From: Pseudomonas saxonica
GTDB lineage: Bacteria > Pseudomonadota > Gammaproteobacteria > Pseudomonadales > Pseudomonadaceae
Assembly: GCF_007858365.1 (NCBI RefSeq)
Contig: NZ_VFIO01000003.1
Coordinates: 186,001 to 250,000 of the forward strand
DNA length: 64,000 nucleotides
Direction of reading: 5' to 3'
Shown here piece after piece: positions 1 through 14,822 of this stretch (position 1 is its first letter; the number at the start of each line of letters is the position of its first letter). The notes under the pieces are model-generated. The model had not been told where the DNA came from. It saw nothing but the letters and a program-made list of their open reading frames with translations, and did no database searches. Position numbers and translations under genes: made by a program.

Positions 1-1
1 G

Positions 2-49
2 TTTTATGCCAAAGGCCCAGTCGGCTACATCGACTACCCAACGCTGTAA
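2..49 (+). CDS. C-terminal end of an unidentified protein (partial)
   Basis: The window opens inside a plus-strand reading frame whose last 15 codons read FYAKGPVGYIDYPTL and then TAA. A strong intrinsic terminator follows 48 bases later, which supports a real gene end. Fifteen residues are too few to name a family. In the Pseudomonas order I know, the gene on the far side of rsmZ from rpoS is fdxA (ferredoxin), on the same strand as rpoS; this fragment is on the opposite strand and does not resemble the end of a FdxA ferredoxin, so another gene seems to occupy the site here. Confidence 0.5.
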   Translation, partial: FYAKGPVGYIDYPTL

Positions 50-96
50 GGCGCCATCATAAAGGCGAAATCAGACAGCCTTTAAACCCGCGCAAC

Positions 97-132
97 GCAA
101 AACGCCCAAGATTTTAGTCTTGGGCGTTTTGC
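97..132 (+). terminator. Intrinsic terminator of the partial leftmost gene
   Basis: A perfect 15-bp stem (97-111 paired with 118-132) with a six-base loop is followed by TTTAATT. The stem is GC-rich in its centre with A/T pairs at its base, so it could work in both directions: for the plus-strand gene ending at 49 and as a second stop behind rsmZ on the minus strand. Confidence 0.8.
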
Positions 133-144
133 TTTAATTCTGGC

Positions 145-274
145 AAAAAAAGGGGCGGTTTGACCCGCCCACATTTTTTCCCTAGTCCCTTTTTTCCTTC
201 TCATCATCCTGATGAATCGCGTCCTGCGATGTCCTCTGACGTTCATCCTTGAGCGCCGTATCAATCCGTCGACA
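145..274 (-). ncRNA. rsmZ: RsmZ regulatory small RNA
   Basis: Small RNA that sequesters RsmA/RsmE-type translational repressors as the output of the GacS/GacA system. On the minus strand the transcript would begin TGTCGACGGAT near 274, as known Pseudomonas RsmZ molecules do, and contains eight GGA triplets (in contexts such as CAGGA, GAGGA and AAGGA), the binding motif of these proteins. It ends in a GGGCGG/CCGCCC hairpin (152-170) followed by seven U. Its place beside rpoS is the known Pseudomonas position. A 60-codon ORF across it is only a shadow. The 5' end is inferred by resemblance and from the -10 box. Confidence 0.93.
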
Positions 275-282
275 CAGTTGAG

Positions 283-288
283 ATATTA
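283..288 (-). promoter_or_regulatory. -10 box of rsmZ
   Basis: On the minus strand TAATAT lies eight bases upstream of the presumed RsmZ start at 274, in A/T-rich DNA. No clear -35 hexamer is seen at the usual distance, which fits a promoter that needs an activator. Confidence 0.55.
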
Positions 289-446
289 AAGTTTTAAAAA
301 ATTGGCGCAAGCGCATCAGTTACAGGTTCTTATTACCTATTGTCGACTTTGATAAAATAAAAACCGTTTAAAATCAATGAGATAGATTAGTAAATCCAGA
401 GACAACAAGTTTATGACGGTTTTTTAAGCGCTTCACTTACATCAGA

Positions 447-464
447 TGTAAGCAAAGGCTTACA
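447..464. promoter_or_regulatory. GacA upstream activating site of rsmZ
   Basis: TGTAAG-N6-CTTACA is the perfect palindrome described as the GacA-dependent upstream activating sequence of rsm small RNA genes. It lies about 175 bases upstream of the RsmZ start, matching the long distance known for rsmZ in fluorescent pseudomonads. A second palindrome, CTTACAT-CAG-ATGTAAG at 436-452, overlaps its left half. The rest of 300-786 holds no supportable gene. Confidence 0.88.
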
Positions 465-786
465 ACCAACGACAGCAAAGGCCCGTTTAACCCATAACCC
501 TCCACCGCTTCGCGCGGAACGAATGCCAGCTCCAGCGGCTAAAAGATCACAAAGGCACCCTCTGAACCTGCACAACGGATTGTTACTGTTTCTCCAACAT
601 TGCTTTCCAGTCTTTGGGATTTATCCAAAACGCCATGAGCCTAAAATGGGTACAGCTTCCAAACAAAGCCACGAAACGCCAGCCTGTCAGGGTCCAAGCA
701 AACCACCCACCCACGTTTCGTAGTGCCTTCAGCCTATTTACCTGCGACTGAAGACGTCATTCGTTTGCACTGTTGGGACATAGATA

Positions 787-1038
787 ATGAAACTGTTTAG
801 AACGTTGGTTGCCGCTTCTTTCGTCATGCTGGGCAGCCAAATGGCCTTTGCCGATCAACCCGCTGCAGAGCAATACACGTACAGCTCTAATCTGGACATT
901 GCCAAAGTGGTACACATGGATCCCGTTCCTGAAGATGTGTGCGGCGTGGTTTCCCTGCAAATGACTTACCTTGACCACCAGGGCCAAGAGCACACCATGC
1001 AATACAGTGCGATGGGTAACGGCTGCTCAAATAGCTAG
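787..1038 (+). CDS. Small exported DUF2790 protein
   Basis: An 83-residue protein with a cleavable signal peptide (about residues 1-22, ending MAFA) and a mature part of about 60 residues. The mature segment contains the pattern typical of the Pseudomonas DUF2790 family: EQYTYSSNLDIAKVV near the start, then a cysteine (VCGVV), a MTYLDHQGQ stretch, and the ending MQYSAMGNGC. The two mature cysteines could form a disulphide in the periplasm. Function is unknown; family members are often present in several copies and some respond to metals or stress. It converges with rpoS and shares a bidirectional terminator with it. The ribosome site ahead of the ATG is weak. Confidence 0.85.
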   Translation: MKLFRTLVAASFVMLGSQMAFADQPAAEQYTYSSNLDIAKVVHMDPVPEDVCGVVSLQMTYLDHQGQEHTMQYSAMGNGCSNS

Positions 1039-1072
1039 AGCCGAGCCCCAACAAGGGTTATCGAACATAAAA

Positions 1073-1103
1073 AAATGCCCTGAGCCATCAGCCCAGGGCA
1101 TTT
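1073..1103. terminator. Bidirectional terminator between the DUF2790 gene and rpoS
   Basis: AAATGCCCTG (1073-1082) pairs with CAGGGCATTT (1094-1103). A-rich DNA to the left and T's to the right let it end both convergent transcripts: the DUF2790 gene (plus) and rpoS (minus). Confidence 0.8.
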
Positions 1104-1124
1104 AAGTCATATCAAAAACCGGTA

Positions 1125-2129
1125 TTACTGAAACAGCGACTCACTCGACAGACCATTACGCTCAAGGATCTCTCGCAGACGCTTAAGCCCCTCGACCTGA
1201 ATCTGGCGTACACGCTCGCGTGTCAGGCCAATCTCAAGACCAACGTCCTCCAGCGTGCTGCTTTCATGGCCACGTAAACCGAAGCGGCGAATCACCACTT
1301 CACGTTGTTTGTCGGTCAGTTCAGATAACCACTGATCAATACTTTGCGACAAGTCAACATCCTGCAGCAGATCACACGGATCTGTAGGACGGTCATCGGT
1401 AAGGGTATCAAGCAGCGTTTTATCGGAATCTGGCCCCAGAGACACGTCAACAGACGATACCCGCTCGTTGAGTCCAAGCATGCGCTTGACCTCTGCGACA
1501 GGTTTTTCGAGCAGATTGGCGATTTCTTCAGGGGAAGGTTCATGATCGAGTTTTTGTGTCAGTTCGCGAGCGGCTCGCAGGTAGACATTAAGCTCTTTGA
1601 CGACATGGATGGGCAAACGAATGGTACGGGTCTGGTTCATGATGGCCCGCTCAATTGTTTGACGGATCCACCACGTTGCATACGTCGAAAAACGAAACCC
1701 TCGTTCGGGATCAAACTTTTCGACAGCCCGAATCAGCCCCAGATTGCCCTCTTCAATCAGATCGAGCAGCGATAAGCCACGATTGACATAACGCCGGGCA
1801 ATTTTCACCACCAGTCGCAAGTTACTTTCAATCATGCGCTTACGTCCGGCAGGGTCTCCGCTTTGCGACAAGCGTGCAAAGTGAACTTCTTCTGCAGGAG
1901 AGAGCAGCGGCGAAAAGCCAATTTCATTGAGGTACAGCTGGGTTGCATCAAGCGCCCGGGTGTAATCAATGTACTTGTGCTGTTTGGCTGCTACAGTTTT
2001 CTTAGACTTGGTGCGGGATGCAGGGGGTGAATCGTCTTCTTCTGACATCAAGTCGTTATCGATGTCGGCGTCCATAAGGAGCACCTCATCGTCGATGTCA
2101 AACCCCGGCACTTCTTTGTTGAGAGCCAT
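1125..2129 (-). CDS. rpoS: RNA polymerase sigma factor RpoS (sigma-38)
   Basis: General stress and stationary-phase sigma factor that directs RNA polymerase to its regulon. The 334 residues match the Pseudomonas family length. After an acidic N-terminus, region 1.2 ([16 protein letters not shown]) is followed by region 2 with the core-binding and -10 recognition block ([20 protein letters not shown], then [16 protein letters not shown]), region 3, and a region 4 helix-turn-helix near the C-terminus ([21 protein letters not shown]). The ATG has a good ribosome site (AAAGGA). It lies just downstream of nlpD; in related bacteria the main rpoS promoter is inside nlpD, so the same is likely here but no promoter was identified. 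Confidence 0.98.
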   Translation of the reverse strand: MALNKEVPGFDIDDEVLLMDADIDNDLMSEEDDSPPASRTKSKKTVAAKQHKYIDYTRALDATQLYLNEIGFSPLLSPAEEVHFARLSQSGDPAGRKRMIESNLRLVVKIARRYVNRGLSLLDLIEEGNLGLIRAVEKFDPERGFRFSTYATWWIRQTIERAIMNQTRTIRLPIHVVKELNVYLRAARELTQKLDHEPSPEEIANLLEKPVAEVKRMLGLNERVSSVDVSLGPDSDKTLLDTLTDDRPTDPCDLLQDVDLSQSIDQWLSELTDKQREVVIRRFGLRGHESSTLEDVGLEIGLTRERVRQIQVEGLKRLREILERNGLSSESLFQ

Positions 2130-2235
2130 TGATATAGTCCTTTGGTGAGTTCGACCTCAAGCTCAAGCATCGCCTTAATCCTTGGCAATGCTGGAACCTG
2201 CTCCTTAGCTACATCAGGAACAGGCTGGTAACCGA

Positions 2236-3063
2236 TCAACGTCGTGGAAGGAATTGCAGTGGATCTACAGGTTTACCCTGACGGCGAATCTCAAAGTGAA
2301 GTTTCACCCGGTCTGTACCAGTTGACCCCATTTCGGCAATTGTCTGTCCGACCTTGACCTGCTGCCCCTCCCGAACCAACAACCTGCGGTTATGACCGTA
2401 GGCACTGACGTAGGTGTCACTGTGTTTGATGATGACTAATTCGCCGTAGCCCCTCAATCCACTGCCGGCGTAAACAACTGACCCATCAGACGCAGCCAAA
2501 ACAGGCTGTCCCAAATCTCCGGCGATATCAATACCTTTATTCAAACTACCGTTTGAAGAAAATTTACCTATCAAAATGCCATCAGAAGGCCATCCCCAGC
2601 CTTTGGGAGCAGGGCCTGCGGGTAATGGGGCTGGCGCCACAGTCGCTTTAGACGTGGTGGCCGGACGCTTGATTACGGTGGTTTTAGTACCTGCTGAGGA
2701 AGACACCACGGTGGTTGTAGTACCCCCGGAAGGCACGGTTCCGGCACGCCCATCGAAACGTATCGTCTGACCAGGGACAATCGTAAAGGGCGGATCAATC
2801 TTGTTCCGGGCGGCCAATGCTTTCCAGTCCCAGCCGTAACGGAAGGCAATCGAAAACAGCGTGTCGCCGCGTCGAACGACGTACTGCCCGGTCGTTACAG
2901 CAGGACGCTGAGCAACGCCATTGCGATCAACGACCCGTACGCCATTCTTCGGTGTGCTGGAGCACGCCGCCAACAAAAGCAGAGTCGCACTCAGGAGTAG
3001 ACCGACCACCAGCCTCTGATAGCTTTTGATATCCATACGCTGCGCAATGACTGTGAGACTCAC
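2236..3063 (-). CDS. nlpD: LysM/M23 lipoprotein NlpD, amidase activator
   Basis: Envelope lipoprotein that in Gammaproteobacteria activates the cell-separation amidase AmiC. The GTG start at 3063 (with GGAG upstream) opens a 275-residue protein with a lipoprotein signal whose lipobox is LLAAC (Cys34), one LysM domain (YVVRRGDTLFSIAFRYGWDW, about residues 62-105), a linker rich in Thr, Ala and Pro, and a C-terminal M23/LytM domain (about 160-270). The M23 domain has KGIDIAG where active metallopeptidases have an HxxxD motif, so it is probably catalytically inactive, as known for NlpD. It sits between pcm and rpoS in the conserved order. Confidence 0.95.
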   Translation of the reverse strand: MSLTVIAQRMDIKSYQRLVVGLLLSATLLLLAACSSTPKNGVRVVDRNGVAQRPAVTTGQYVVRRGDTLFSIAFRYGWDWKALAARNKIDPPFTIVPGQTIRFDGRAGTVPSGGTTTTVVSSSAGTKTTVIKRPATTSKATVAPAPLPAGPAPKGWGWPSDGILIGKFSSNGSLNKGIDIAGDLGQPVLAASDGSVVYAGSGLRGYGELVIIKHSDTYVSAYGHNRRLLVREGQQVKVGQTIAEMGSTGTDRVKLHFEIRRQGKPVDPLQFLPRR

Positions 3064-3272
3064 CCGCCGCTCCCTTTTAGATGGTGGTTAAATATTAGAG
3101 TGCCAGTACTGGCTTCGTTCAACCGCAAGTATAACTGGCTGTACAGCTTTGCTAAGAGCAAAGCCGCCCCATAAACAAAGCGTTTATACGCACAAACACA
3201 CACTCAGCAGGGCCGGCCAATGGCCTTTATGACCTGCGGCCCACCCTATAATTCACTAGGCTTGAATAAAGG

Positions 3273-3908
3273 CTAGGCCAACGGCCCATTGAGTAAGGGC
3301 ACAAATCGGACATTGCCAATAACCCGCCGGGCGAAACCGTGCTCCTCGCGCACGATCAGCATCAACTGCTGAACCTCGCCAGCGCCTACCGGAATGACCA
3401 GCCGTCCACCCGGGGCCAACTGATCCAGCAAGGCCTGAGGAACATCGGTCGCCACAGCGGTCACGATAATGCCGTTGTAGGGAGCCAAAGCCGGCCAGCC
3501 TTCCCAGCCATCCCCCCAACGGAACACGACATTACGCAGGTTCAGTTCGAGCAGACGCTCTTTGGCACGATCCTGAAGCACCTTGATCCGCTCGACCGAA
3601 AAGATCCGCTCCACCAGCTGCGACAAGATTGCTGTTTGATAGCCTGAACCGGTGCCGATCTCCATGACCTTGTCCAGCGGCCCGTCCTCCAGTAGAAGCT
3701 CGCTCATGCGCGCCACCATGTAGGGTTGGGAGATGGTCTGGTTATTTCCAATCGGCAGCGCGGTGTCTTCGTAGGCACGATGCGCCAGTGCTTCATCGAC
3801 AAACAGATGACGCGGTGTACGGCGAATGACCTCTAATACGTTGCGGTTGACAATACCCTCTTCAAGCAAGCGCTGAATCAGACGCTCACGGGTACGTTCC
3901 GAGGTCAT
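3273..3908 (-). CDS. pcm: Protein-L-isoaspartate O-methyltransferase
   Basis: Transfers methyl from S-adenosylmethionine to isoaspartyl residues of aged proteins, starting their repair. The SAM-binding glycine motif ([12 protein letters not shown]) and the post-I/motif II block ([14 protein letters not shown]) are clear, and the end ([11 protein letters not shown]) is typical. The frame stays open upstream to a TTG at 3953 that overlaps surE by four bases, but I chose the ATG at 3908: it gives the usual 211 residues starting [10 protein letters not shown] and has AGAGG seven bases upstream. Likely co-transcribed with surE; both are stationary-phase survival genes. Confidence 0.93.
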   Translation of the reverse strand: MTSERTRERLIQRLLEEGIVNRNVLEVIRRTPRHLFVDEALAHRAYEDTALPIGNNQTISQPYMVARMSELLLEDGPLDKVMEIGTGSGYQTAILSQLVERIFSVERIKVLQDRAKERLLELNLRNVVFRWGDGWEGWPALAPYNGIIVTAVATDVPQALLDQLAPGGRLVIPVGAGEVQQLMLIVREEHGFARRVIGNVRFVPLLNGPLA

Positions 3909-3949
3909 GCCAATGCCTCTGTGCATCAGCCCATCTTGCTCACGCCCCT

Positions 3950-4699
3950 TCAACCCAAACCCTCCAACCAGCTGGCAAGGTTTTTGAAACCATCGCCAAA
4001 CGTACGGTCCAGTTGCAGCGCAGTGATAGAAACATACCCCTGCATTACTGCATGGAAATCCGTGCCTTCACCGCCATCCTCGACATCCCCGGCCGCTGCA
4101 ATCCAGTAGCCCGCCTTACCCCGAGGATCGACAACCCGTACCGGCGCGGATGCTCGGGCACGGTGGCCCAAGCGGGTGAGCTGGATACCGCGAATTTTAT
4201 CGAGGGGCAAATTAGGGATGTTGACGTTGAGAACCGTACGTGGCGGTAAATTCAGCGATGCATGGGCTTCTACCAACTTGCGGGCGAAATGAGCCGCCGT
4301 TGGCAAGTTGTCGACCTGACGTGAAACCAACGAGAAGGCAAACGAAGGAAGATCGAGAAAACGCCCTTCTAGCGCTGCCGCTACAGTGCCTGAATACAGC
4401 ACGTCATCACCCAGATTGGCGCCCAGATTGATGCCCGACACCACCATATCCGGCTGCTGATTCAACAAGCCGTGAATACCCAGATGGACGCAATCGGTGG
4501 GGGTCCCGTTAATGCTGACAAAGCCATTACTCAGGGTCTGCGGGTGCAGCGGGCGATCAAGCGTCAATGAGCTGCTCGCACCGCTTTTGTCTTGATCAGG
4601 AGCAATTACCACGCACTCGCAATAATCTTCAAGCGCGCCATAAAGCGCAGCCAAGCCCGGAGCGGTGACCCCATCATCGTTAGAAATCAGAATACGCAT
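3950..4699 (-). CDS. surE: 5'/3'-nucleotidase SurE
   Basis: Metal-dependent nucleoside monophosphate phosphatase associated with stationary-phase survival. The 249 residues start [10 protein letters not shown], whose Asp8-Asp9 pair is the metal-binding motif, followed by [14 protein letters not shown] and [25 protein letters not shown], the hallmark region of the family (the conserved Asn lies in SGINLG). It overlaps the end of truD by 13 bases, so translation is probably coupled within ispF-truD-surE-pcm. Confidence 0.97.
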   Translation of the reverse strand: MRILISNDDGVTAPGLAALYGALEDYCECVVIAPDQDKSGASSSLTLDRPLHPQTLSNGFVSINGTPTDCVHLGIHGLLNQQPDMVVSGINLGANLGDDVLYSGTVAAALEGRFLDLPSFAFSLVSRQVDNLPTAAHFARKLVEAHASLNLPPRTVLNVNIPNLPLDKIRGIQLTRLGHRARASAPVRVVDPRGKAGYWIAAAGDVEDGGEGTDFHAVMQGYVSITALQLDRTFGDGFKNLASWLEGLG

Positions 4700-5745
4700 A
4701 AGTTGTCCGTTTGACCCAAAGGCACCAGATCAACAAGTTCGCGCACCAGAACAGTGGCGAAGCATCCGGCCGGCAGAACAAATTCGAGTTGCAGAATGTC
4801 AGGCTCCGGATAATGCCACGTCAACCGCCCAATGGGCAGTCGCAAAATACGTCGCTCATGGCTCATGCCGGCACGCACCAGCCAGTCACGCAGGTCGGCT
4901 TCACGTGCGGCGACCGACTGCTCCAGCACATGGGTCGCGTGGGTGGTTGCAGACTCACCCTCGCCCCACAGAGGGCCGGTTGGATGAAGATCAAGAATCG
5001 CCAGTCGCGGATCGTTGCACTCGGCTTCGCCCGCAGGGAAGAAACTTCGACTGTCGGTAAAAGCCAGCAAGTCACCGACTTGAGCACGCTGCCAGGAGCC
5101 ATCGGCTACCCGCGCGGCCAGCACCTGATTGAACAGGTAGCTGCGGGCCGTGGACAGCAGACGCGAACGGACATTGCGCTGCTCAGGCAATGCTTTGCGA
5201 GCGGCGTAATCGCGTGCCTCGCCCACATTTCCGCCCTGCCAGCCAAAACGCTGGCTGCCAAAATAGTTCGGCACGCCTTGCCGGCTAATCAATTCCAGAC
5301 GCTGCTGCAACGCCTCCTTGTCGGCATCCAGCTGCGTCAGACGCAAGGTAAAACCGTTGGCCGCATGGGCGCCACGCTGTAATTTGCGTTTATGCCGGGA
5401 GGTTTTGAGTATCTTCAGCGTGTCATTTTCAGCGGCCGACAAGTCAGGATCAGCCTTGCCTGGCAGCTGTACGCTGAACCATTGACGCGTCAGTGCCTGG
5501 CGATCCTTGAGACCTGCATAGCTGACTGTGCGCAAGGGAACACCGGCCGCCTTGGCGATACGCCGTGCCGCTTCTTCGGTGTTCAGACCACGCTTTTCAA
5601 CCCACAGCCACAGGTGCTCGCCGTCTCCGGACAACGGTATGTCCAGCACTTCATCTACCTGAAAATCTTCAGCCGTGGCTTTGAGCACTGCCGAGCCTAA
5701 AGGCTCGCCGTAAGCCAGCGGCCCCAGCAGATCAAACTCGTTCAT
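4687..5745 (-). CDS. truD: tRNA pseudouridine(13) synthase TruD
   Basis: Isomerises uridine 13 of certain tRNAs to pseudouridine. The 352-residue protein has the TruD signature [14 protein letters not shown] with catalytic Asp81, and the family's [12 protein letters not shown] block; the residues between are the inserted TRUD domain. The start ATG overlaps the ispF stop by four bases (ATGA). Length and position agree with the Pseudomonas orthologue. Confidence 0.97.
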   Translation of the reverse strand: MNEFDLLGPLAYGEPLGSAVLKATAEDFQVDEVLDIPLSGDGEHLWLWVEKRGLNTEEAARRIAKAAGVPLRTVSYAGLKDRQALTRQWFSVQLPGKADPDLSAAENDTLKILKTSRHKRKLQRGAHAANGFTLRLTQLDADKEALQQRLELISRQGVPNYFGSQRFGWQGGNVGEARDYAARKALPEQRNVRSRLLSTARSYLFNQVLAARVADGSWQRAQVGDLLAFTDSRSFFPAGEAECNDPRLAILDLHPTGPLWGEGESATTHATHVLEQSVAAREADLRDWLVRAGMSHERRILRLPIGRLTWHYPEPDILQLEFVLPAGCFATVLVRELVDLVPLGQTDNLCVF

Positions 5746-6215
5746 GCGCGAACCAACAAAGCAATGGCGTGCACGGCAATACCTTCTTCACGCCCTACAA
5801 AGCCCAGCTTTTCAGTGGTAGTGGCTTTTACGTTTACCTGGTCCAAATCAACCTCTAGATCCGCGGCAATCAACGCACGCATGGTTTCGATATGCGGCGC
5901 CATTTTTGGCGCCTGAGCAATGATCGTGTTGTCGACATTGCCGACCTTCCAGCCCTTGGCATGGATAAGACCCACGACATGGCGCAACAGGACGCGACTG
6001 TCAGCGCCCTTGAATTGCGGGTCGGTGTCAGGGAAATGCTTGCCGATGTCGCCCAGTGCCGCAGCCCCCAGCAAAGCATCGCTGAGTGCATGCAACAGCA
6101 CGTCGCCATCGGAGTGGGCCAACAGCCCGAATTTATGGGGGATTCGTACACCGCCCAAGGTTATAAAGTCGCCTTCAGCAAAACAGTGCACATCATAGCC
6201 GTGGCCAATACGCAT
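5742..6215 (-). CDS. ispF: 2-C-methyl-D-erythritol 2,4-cyclodiphosphate synthase IspF
   Basis: Fifth step of the MEP isoprenoid pathway, forming MEcPP with loss of CMP. The 157 residues include the metal-binding GYDVHCF near the N-terminus, the segment [18 protein letters not shown], and [17 protein letters not shown] near the end. The start is fixed because the conserved GHGYDVH begins at residue 4. It is odd that the ATG directly abuts the T-run of a terminator hairpin, leaving no ordinary ribosome site; only the GGGG in the hairpin's distal arm could serve. Confidence 0.97.
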   Translation of the reverse strand: MRIGHGYDVHCFAEGDFITLGGVRIPHKFGLLAHSDGDVLLHALSDALLGAAALGDIGKHFPDTDPQFKGADSRVLLRHVVGLIHAKGWKVGNVDNTIIAQAPKMAPHIETMRALIAADLEVDLDQVNVKATTTEKLGFVGREEGIAVHAIALLVRA

Positions 6216-6244
6216 AAAAAAACGCCCCGATTAAGTCAGGGCGT
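6216..6244 (-). terminator. Terminator of fghA, placed against the ispF start codon
   Basis: Downstream of fghA on the minus strand, ACGCCC (6239-6244 on the plus strand) pairs with GGGCGT (6222-6227), followed by seven T. This is a normal intrinsic terminator, but its last T is directly followed by the ATG of ispF. The GGGG of the 3' arm is the only Shine-Dalgarno-like sequence for ispF. Confidence 0.75.
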
Positions 6245-6258
6245 GATTCTACCTACTA

Positions 6259-7104
6259 TTAAGCACTTAGTGCGCTTGCGTGGTGACGCAAGTGGTCGTC
6301 AATGAAACTGGCAATGAAAAAATAGCTGTGGTCATAGCCGGGTTGCAGACGCAAGGTCAGCGGATGATTGGCCAACTTTGCCGCTTGTTGAAGCGCTTCT
6401 GGCTTGAGTTGCACCGTCAAGAAGTCATCACGATCGCCCTGATCCACCAGCAGCGGCAGCTTTTCCTTGGCCTCGCTTATCAACACACTGGCATCCCACT
6501 CACGCCAGCGTGCACGCTCATCACCCAAATAGTGGGAAAAAGCCTTTTGCCCCCAAGGACAATCCATCGGGTTGCTGATCGGCGCAAAAGCCGACACCGA
6601 TTGATAGCGCCCTGGATTACGCAATGCACACACCAAAGCACCATGCCCACCCATCGAATGGCCGCTGATGCCACGCTTTTGCGAGGCTGGAAAGTGGGCT
6701 TCAACCAATGCAGGCAACTCGTGCACCACATAATCGTGCATCTGGTAATGCTGGGCCCACGGCTGCTGTGTGGCGTTCAGGTAAAAACCGGCTCCCAGGC
6801 CAAAATCCCACGCGCCCTGGGGGTCATCCGGTACGCCTTCGCCACGAGGACTGGTGTCCGGCGCAACAATAATCAGCCCTAATTCAGCGGCCATTTTCAT
6901 TGCACCGGCCTTGTGCATGAAGTTCTCGTCAGTGCAGGTCAGACCCGACAACCAATACAGCACAGGTAAAGTTGCGCCCTGCTCCGCTTGCGGTGGCAAG
7001 TACACGGCAAACACCATGTCGCAACCCAACACCTCAGAACGGTGCTTGTAACGCTTGTGCCAACCGCCAAAGCTTTTCTGGCAGGAAATATTTGTTAAGG
7101 GCAT
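6259..7104 (-). CDS. fghA: S-formylglutathione hydrolase
   Basis: Hydrolyses S-formylglutathione to formate and glutathione, the second step of glutathione-dependent formaldehyde detoxification. It is an alpha/beta hydrolase of the esterase D family: the nucleophile serine is in [11 protein letters not shown], an oxyanion segment is in [11 protein letters not shown], the catalytic Asp is in DQGDRDDF, and the His in GYDHSYFFI near the end. A GTG at 7119 is in frame, but the ATG at 7104 has GGAG nine bases upstream and gives 281 residues, the family length. It follows adhC after about 100 bases. Confidence 0.95.
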   Translation of the reverse strand: MPLTNISCQKSFGGWHKRYKHRSEVLGCDMVFAVYLPPQAEQGATLPVLYWLSGLTCTDENFMHKAGAMKMAAELGLIIVAPDTSPRGEGVPDDPQGAWDFGLGAGFYLNATQQPWAQHYQMHDYVVHELPALVEAHFPASQKRGISGHSMGGHGALVCALRNPGRYQSVSAFAPISNPMDCPWGQKAFSHYLGDERARWREWDASVLISEAKEKLPLLVDQGDRDDFLTVQLKPEALQQAAKLANHPLTLRLQPGYDHSYFFIASFIDDHLRHHASALSA

Positions 7105-7126
7105 AAGAAGCAGCTCCACGTTTTAA

Positions 7127-7199
7127 GCTGCAAGCTTCAAGTTAAAAGCAGGCGGGGGTGTATCTCCCACTTGTCGCTTGAGGCTTGCAACTTTCAGCT
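7127..7199. repeat. Imperfect inverted repeat between adhC and fghA
   Basis: GCTGCAAGCTTCAAG (7127-7141) has an imperfect inverted partner at 7178-7199 (CTTGAGGCTTGCAACTTTCAGC). It resembles the dispersed 'gcttgcagcttcaag' palindromes common between Pseudomonas genes. It could fold in the adhC-fghA transcript and affect relative expression or stability; that part is inference. Confidence 0.4.
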
Positions 7200-7204
7200 A
7201 TGGG

Positions 7205-9320
<2,116 letters not shown>

Positions 9321-9324
<4 letters not shown>

Positions 9325-9451
9325 CAGCTGCCGAAGGCTGCGTCCGGCTGCGAAGCGGCCGTGAACTCAGATTGCGCGGAGTGTCAGGTAGGTTAGATTC
9401 TCAGGGTTTACGACTGCTTCGCAGCCGGACGCAGCCTTCGGCAGCTGCTAC
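9321..9451. repeat. Perfect 36-bp inverted repeat (paired REP-like element)
   Basis: The arm at 9321-9356 (starting GTAGCAGCTGCCGAAGG) is matched exactly in inverse orientation at 9416-9451, with about 59 bases between. The GTAGCAGCTGCCG core occurs again at 53084-53120, so it is a dispersed REP-like family. It lies between the convergent lysR and ispD genes and probably ends or protects both transcripts. The arm includes the lysR stop codon. Confidence 0.85.
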
Positions 9452-9477
9452 AAAGCGATCGCGAATTATAGGTCTGA

Positions 9478-10182
9478 TCAGCGATTTACCCAACGCAACC
9501 GAAGCCATTCCAGGTCTTCGGGGCGGGTGACTTTGATGTTGTCCGAACGGCCTTCGATCAGGCGCGGGGCCAAACCTGCCCACTCCATTGCCGACGACTC
9601 ATCCGTAATGTTCGCATCAGCCACCAAGCTATCAGCCAAGGCTCGATGCAATGCACCCAGTCGGAACATCTGCGGTGTGTATGCCTGCCAGATCAAGCTA
9701 CGGTCGATCGTCGCAACGGCACGCCCTTGTTTATCCACCTTTTTAAGGGTGTCCCGTGCAGGCACGGCTAACAAGCCACCTACAGGATCATCGGCTAACT
9801 CACCCAAGAGTTTGTCGAGGTCTTCGCGAGAAAGATTCGGCCGGGCCGCATCGTGAACCAATACCCAATCGTCATCGCACGCGCCGTGCGCATGTAAATG
9901 CAAAAGTGCATTGAGCACCGAATCGGCACGTTCGCGCCCACCGTCAACCCGCACCACACGCGGGTCAGCAGCTGACGGCAAGAAAGGCCAGAAGGGATCA
10001 TCAGAAGCAATGCTGACCACCAGCCCTTTAAGGCCTGGATGATCGAGAAAACAGCCAAGGCTGTGTTCCAGAATAGTGCGCCCGCCCAATTGCAAATACT
10101 GCTTGGGACGGTCTGCGGCCATACGGGCACCGACGCCCGCGGCAGGAATCACGGCCCAGAAGGCCGGTGATGAAAAGCTCAT
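9478..10182 (-). CDS. ispD: 2-C-methyl-D-erythritol 4-phosphate cytidylyltransferase IspD
   Basis: Third step of the MEP pathway: couples CTP to MEP to give CDP-methylerythritol. The 234 residues contain the nucleotide-binding start IPAAGVGARMAADRPKQYL, the VHDAARPNLS segment, and the C-terminal NIKVTRPEDL motif. Its start overlaps the ftsB stop by four bases, the usual ftsB-ispD pairing of Gammaproteobacteria. ispF, adjacent to ispD in enterics, is about 3 kb away here. Confidence 0.97.
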   Translation of the reverse strand: MSFSSPAFWAVIPAAGVGARMAADRPKQYLQLGGRTILEHSLGCFLDHPGLKGLVVSIASDDPFWPFLPSAADPRVVRVDGGRERADSVLNALLHLHAHGACDDDWVLVHDAARPNLSREDLDKLLGELADDPVGGLLAVPARDTLKKVDKQGRAVATIDRSLIWQAYTPQMFRLGALHRALADSLVADANITDESSAMEWAGLAPRLIEGRSDNIKVTRPEDLEWLRLRWVNR

Positions 10183-10457
10183 TGGGCCAACTGGTAGAGG
10201 GTTTCGCCCTCCTTGACCATACCCAATTCATGGCGGGCTCGTTCTTCAACGGTCTCCATGCCTTTTTTCAATTCAAGCACTTCCGCATCCAGCACGCGGT
10301 TACGCTCCAGCAACACTTCATTTTCAGCATGCTGATCAGCGATTTGCTGTGTCAGGTCGGTAACCTGCGCCAAACTGCCATTTCCCACCCACAGACGATA
10401 CTGTAGGCCAGCCAGCAGCAAGAGCAAGATGAGAAACAACCAATTGGGACTGCGCAT
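10179..10457 (-). CDS. ftsB: Cell division protein FtsB
   Basis: Small bitopic membrane protein of the FtsQLB divisome subcomplex. The 92 residues comprise a short N-terminal tail, one transmembrane helix (about 6-23, WLFLILLLLLAGLQYRLWVG) and a periplasmic coiled coil rich in Glu, Leu and Val, ending in ERARHELGMVKEGETLYQ, which is typical. Placed between eno and ispD and overlapping ispD by four bases. Confidence 0.95.
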   Translation of the reverse strand: MRSPNWLFLILLLLLAGLQYRLWVGNGSLAQVTDLTQQIADQHAENEVLLERNRVLDAEVLELKKGMETVEERARHELGMVKEGETLYQLAQ

Positions 10458-10518
10458 CGAATATCAGGTATCCAGTGAAAAGACAGCCATGCCGAAAACG
10501 TAAACAACGAATAGTACA

Positions 10519-10539
10519 AAGCCTGGACGAACCAGGCTT
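10519..10539. terminator. Weak stem-loop between eno and ftsB
   Basis: AAGCCTGG (10519-10526) pairs with CCAGGCTT (10532-10539). No good T-run follows on either strand, so it may slow or stabilise the eno transcript rather than end it. A looser inverted pair, AGTGTCA and TGACACT, lies at about 10561-10600. Confidence 0.4.
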
Positions 10540-10625
10540 GGTATACAGAAGCATCAGACTAGTGTCAAAAAACCGTACTTGGCGAATTTTCTGACACTAT
10601 CTGAGGACTTTTTACCATCTACCGC

Positions 10626-11966
<1,341 letters not shown>

Positions 11967-12067
11967 TTATCGGCGGCAAGGGGTAAATGACAGGCAACCT
12001 TGCGGACGATAAGGCTCGGGCCCTGAGGCCCGAGAAATCGTGCGGTACTTTACCGGAGAAACGGGGT

Positions 12068-14571
<2,504 letters not shown>

Positions 14572-14822
14572 TTAAAGCGGTCAGAGCCGCCGGGGAAAGC
14601 GAAGGAAGGCCGAAGCCCCCAATCACCAGCATTAGTCACAGTGCACCTTTTGAAAAACTGCTGCGTTGGAACAGACCGATGGCAACCACCGGTTCGATAC
14701 AAGCCACACATTTTTTTAAAATCGCCCAGCAAAGACTGCTTGGTAATCGGCAACTTCTGTAATTCTGGTGAATCTACAGAAGTTGTATCAAGAAGGGAGC
14801 GTAGTCTACCGGAAACCCCCTT

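Noticed and set aside
523..723. A 66-codon plus-strand ORF between the GacA site and the DUF2790 gene
   Set aside because: No ribosome site, unusual composition, and no recognisable sequence; it lies in intergenic DNA upstream of rsmZ.
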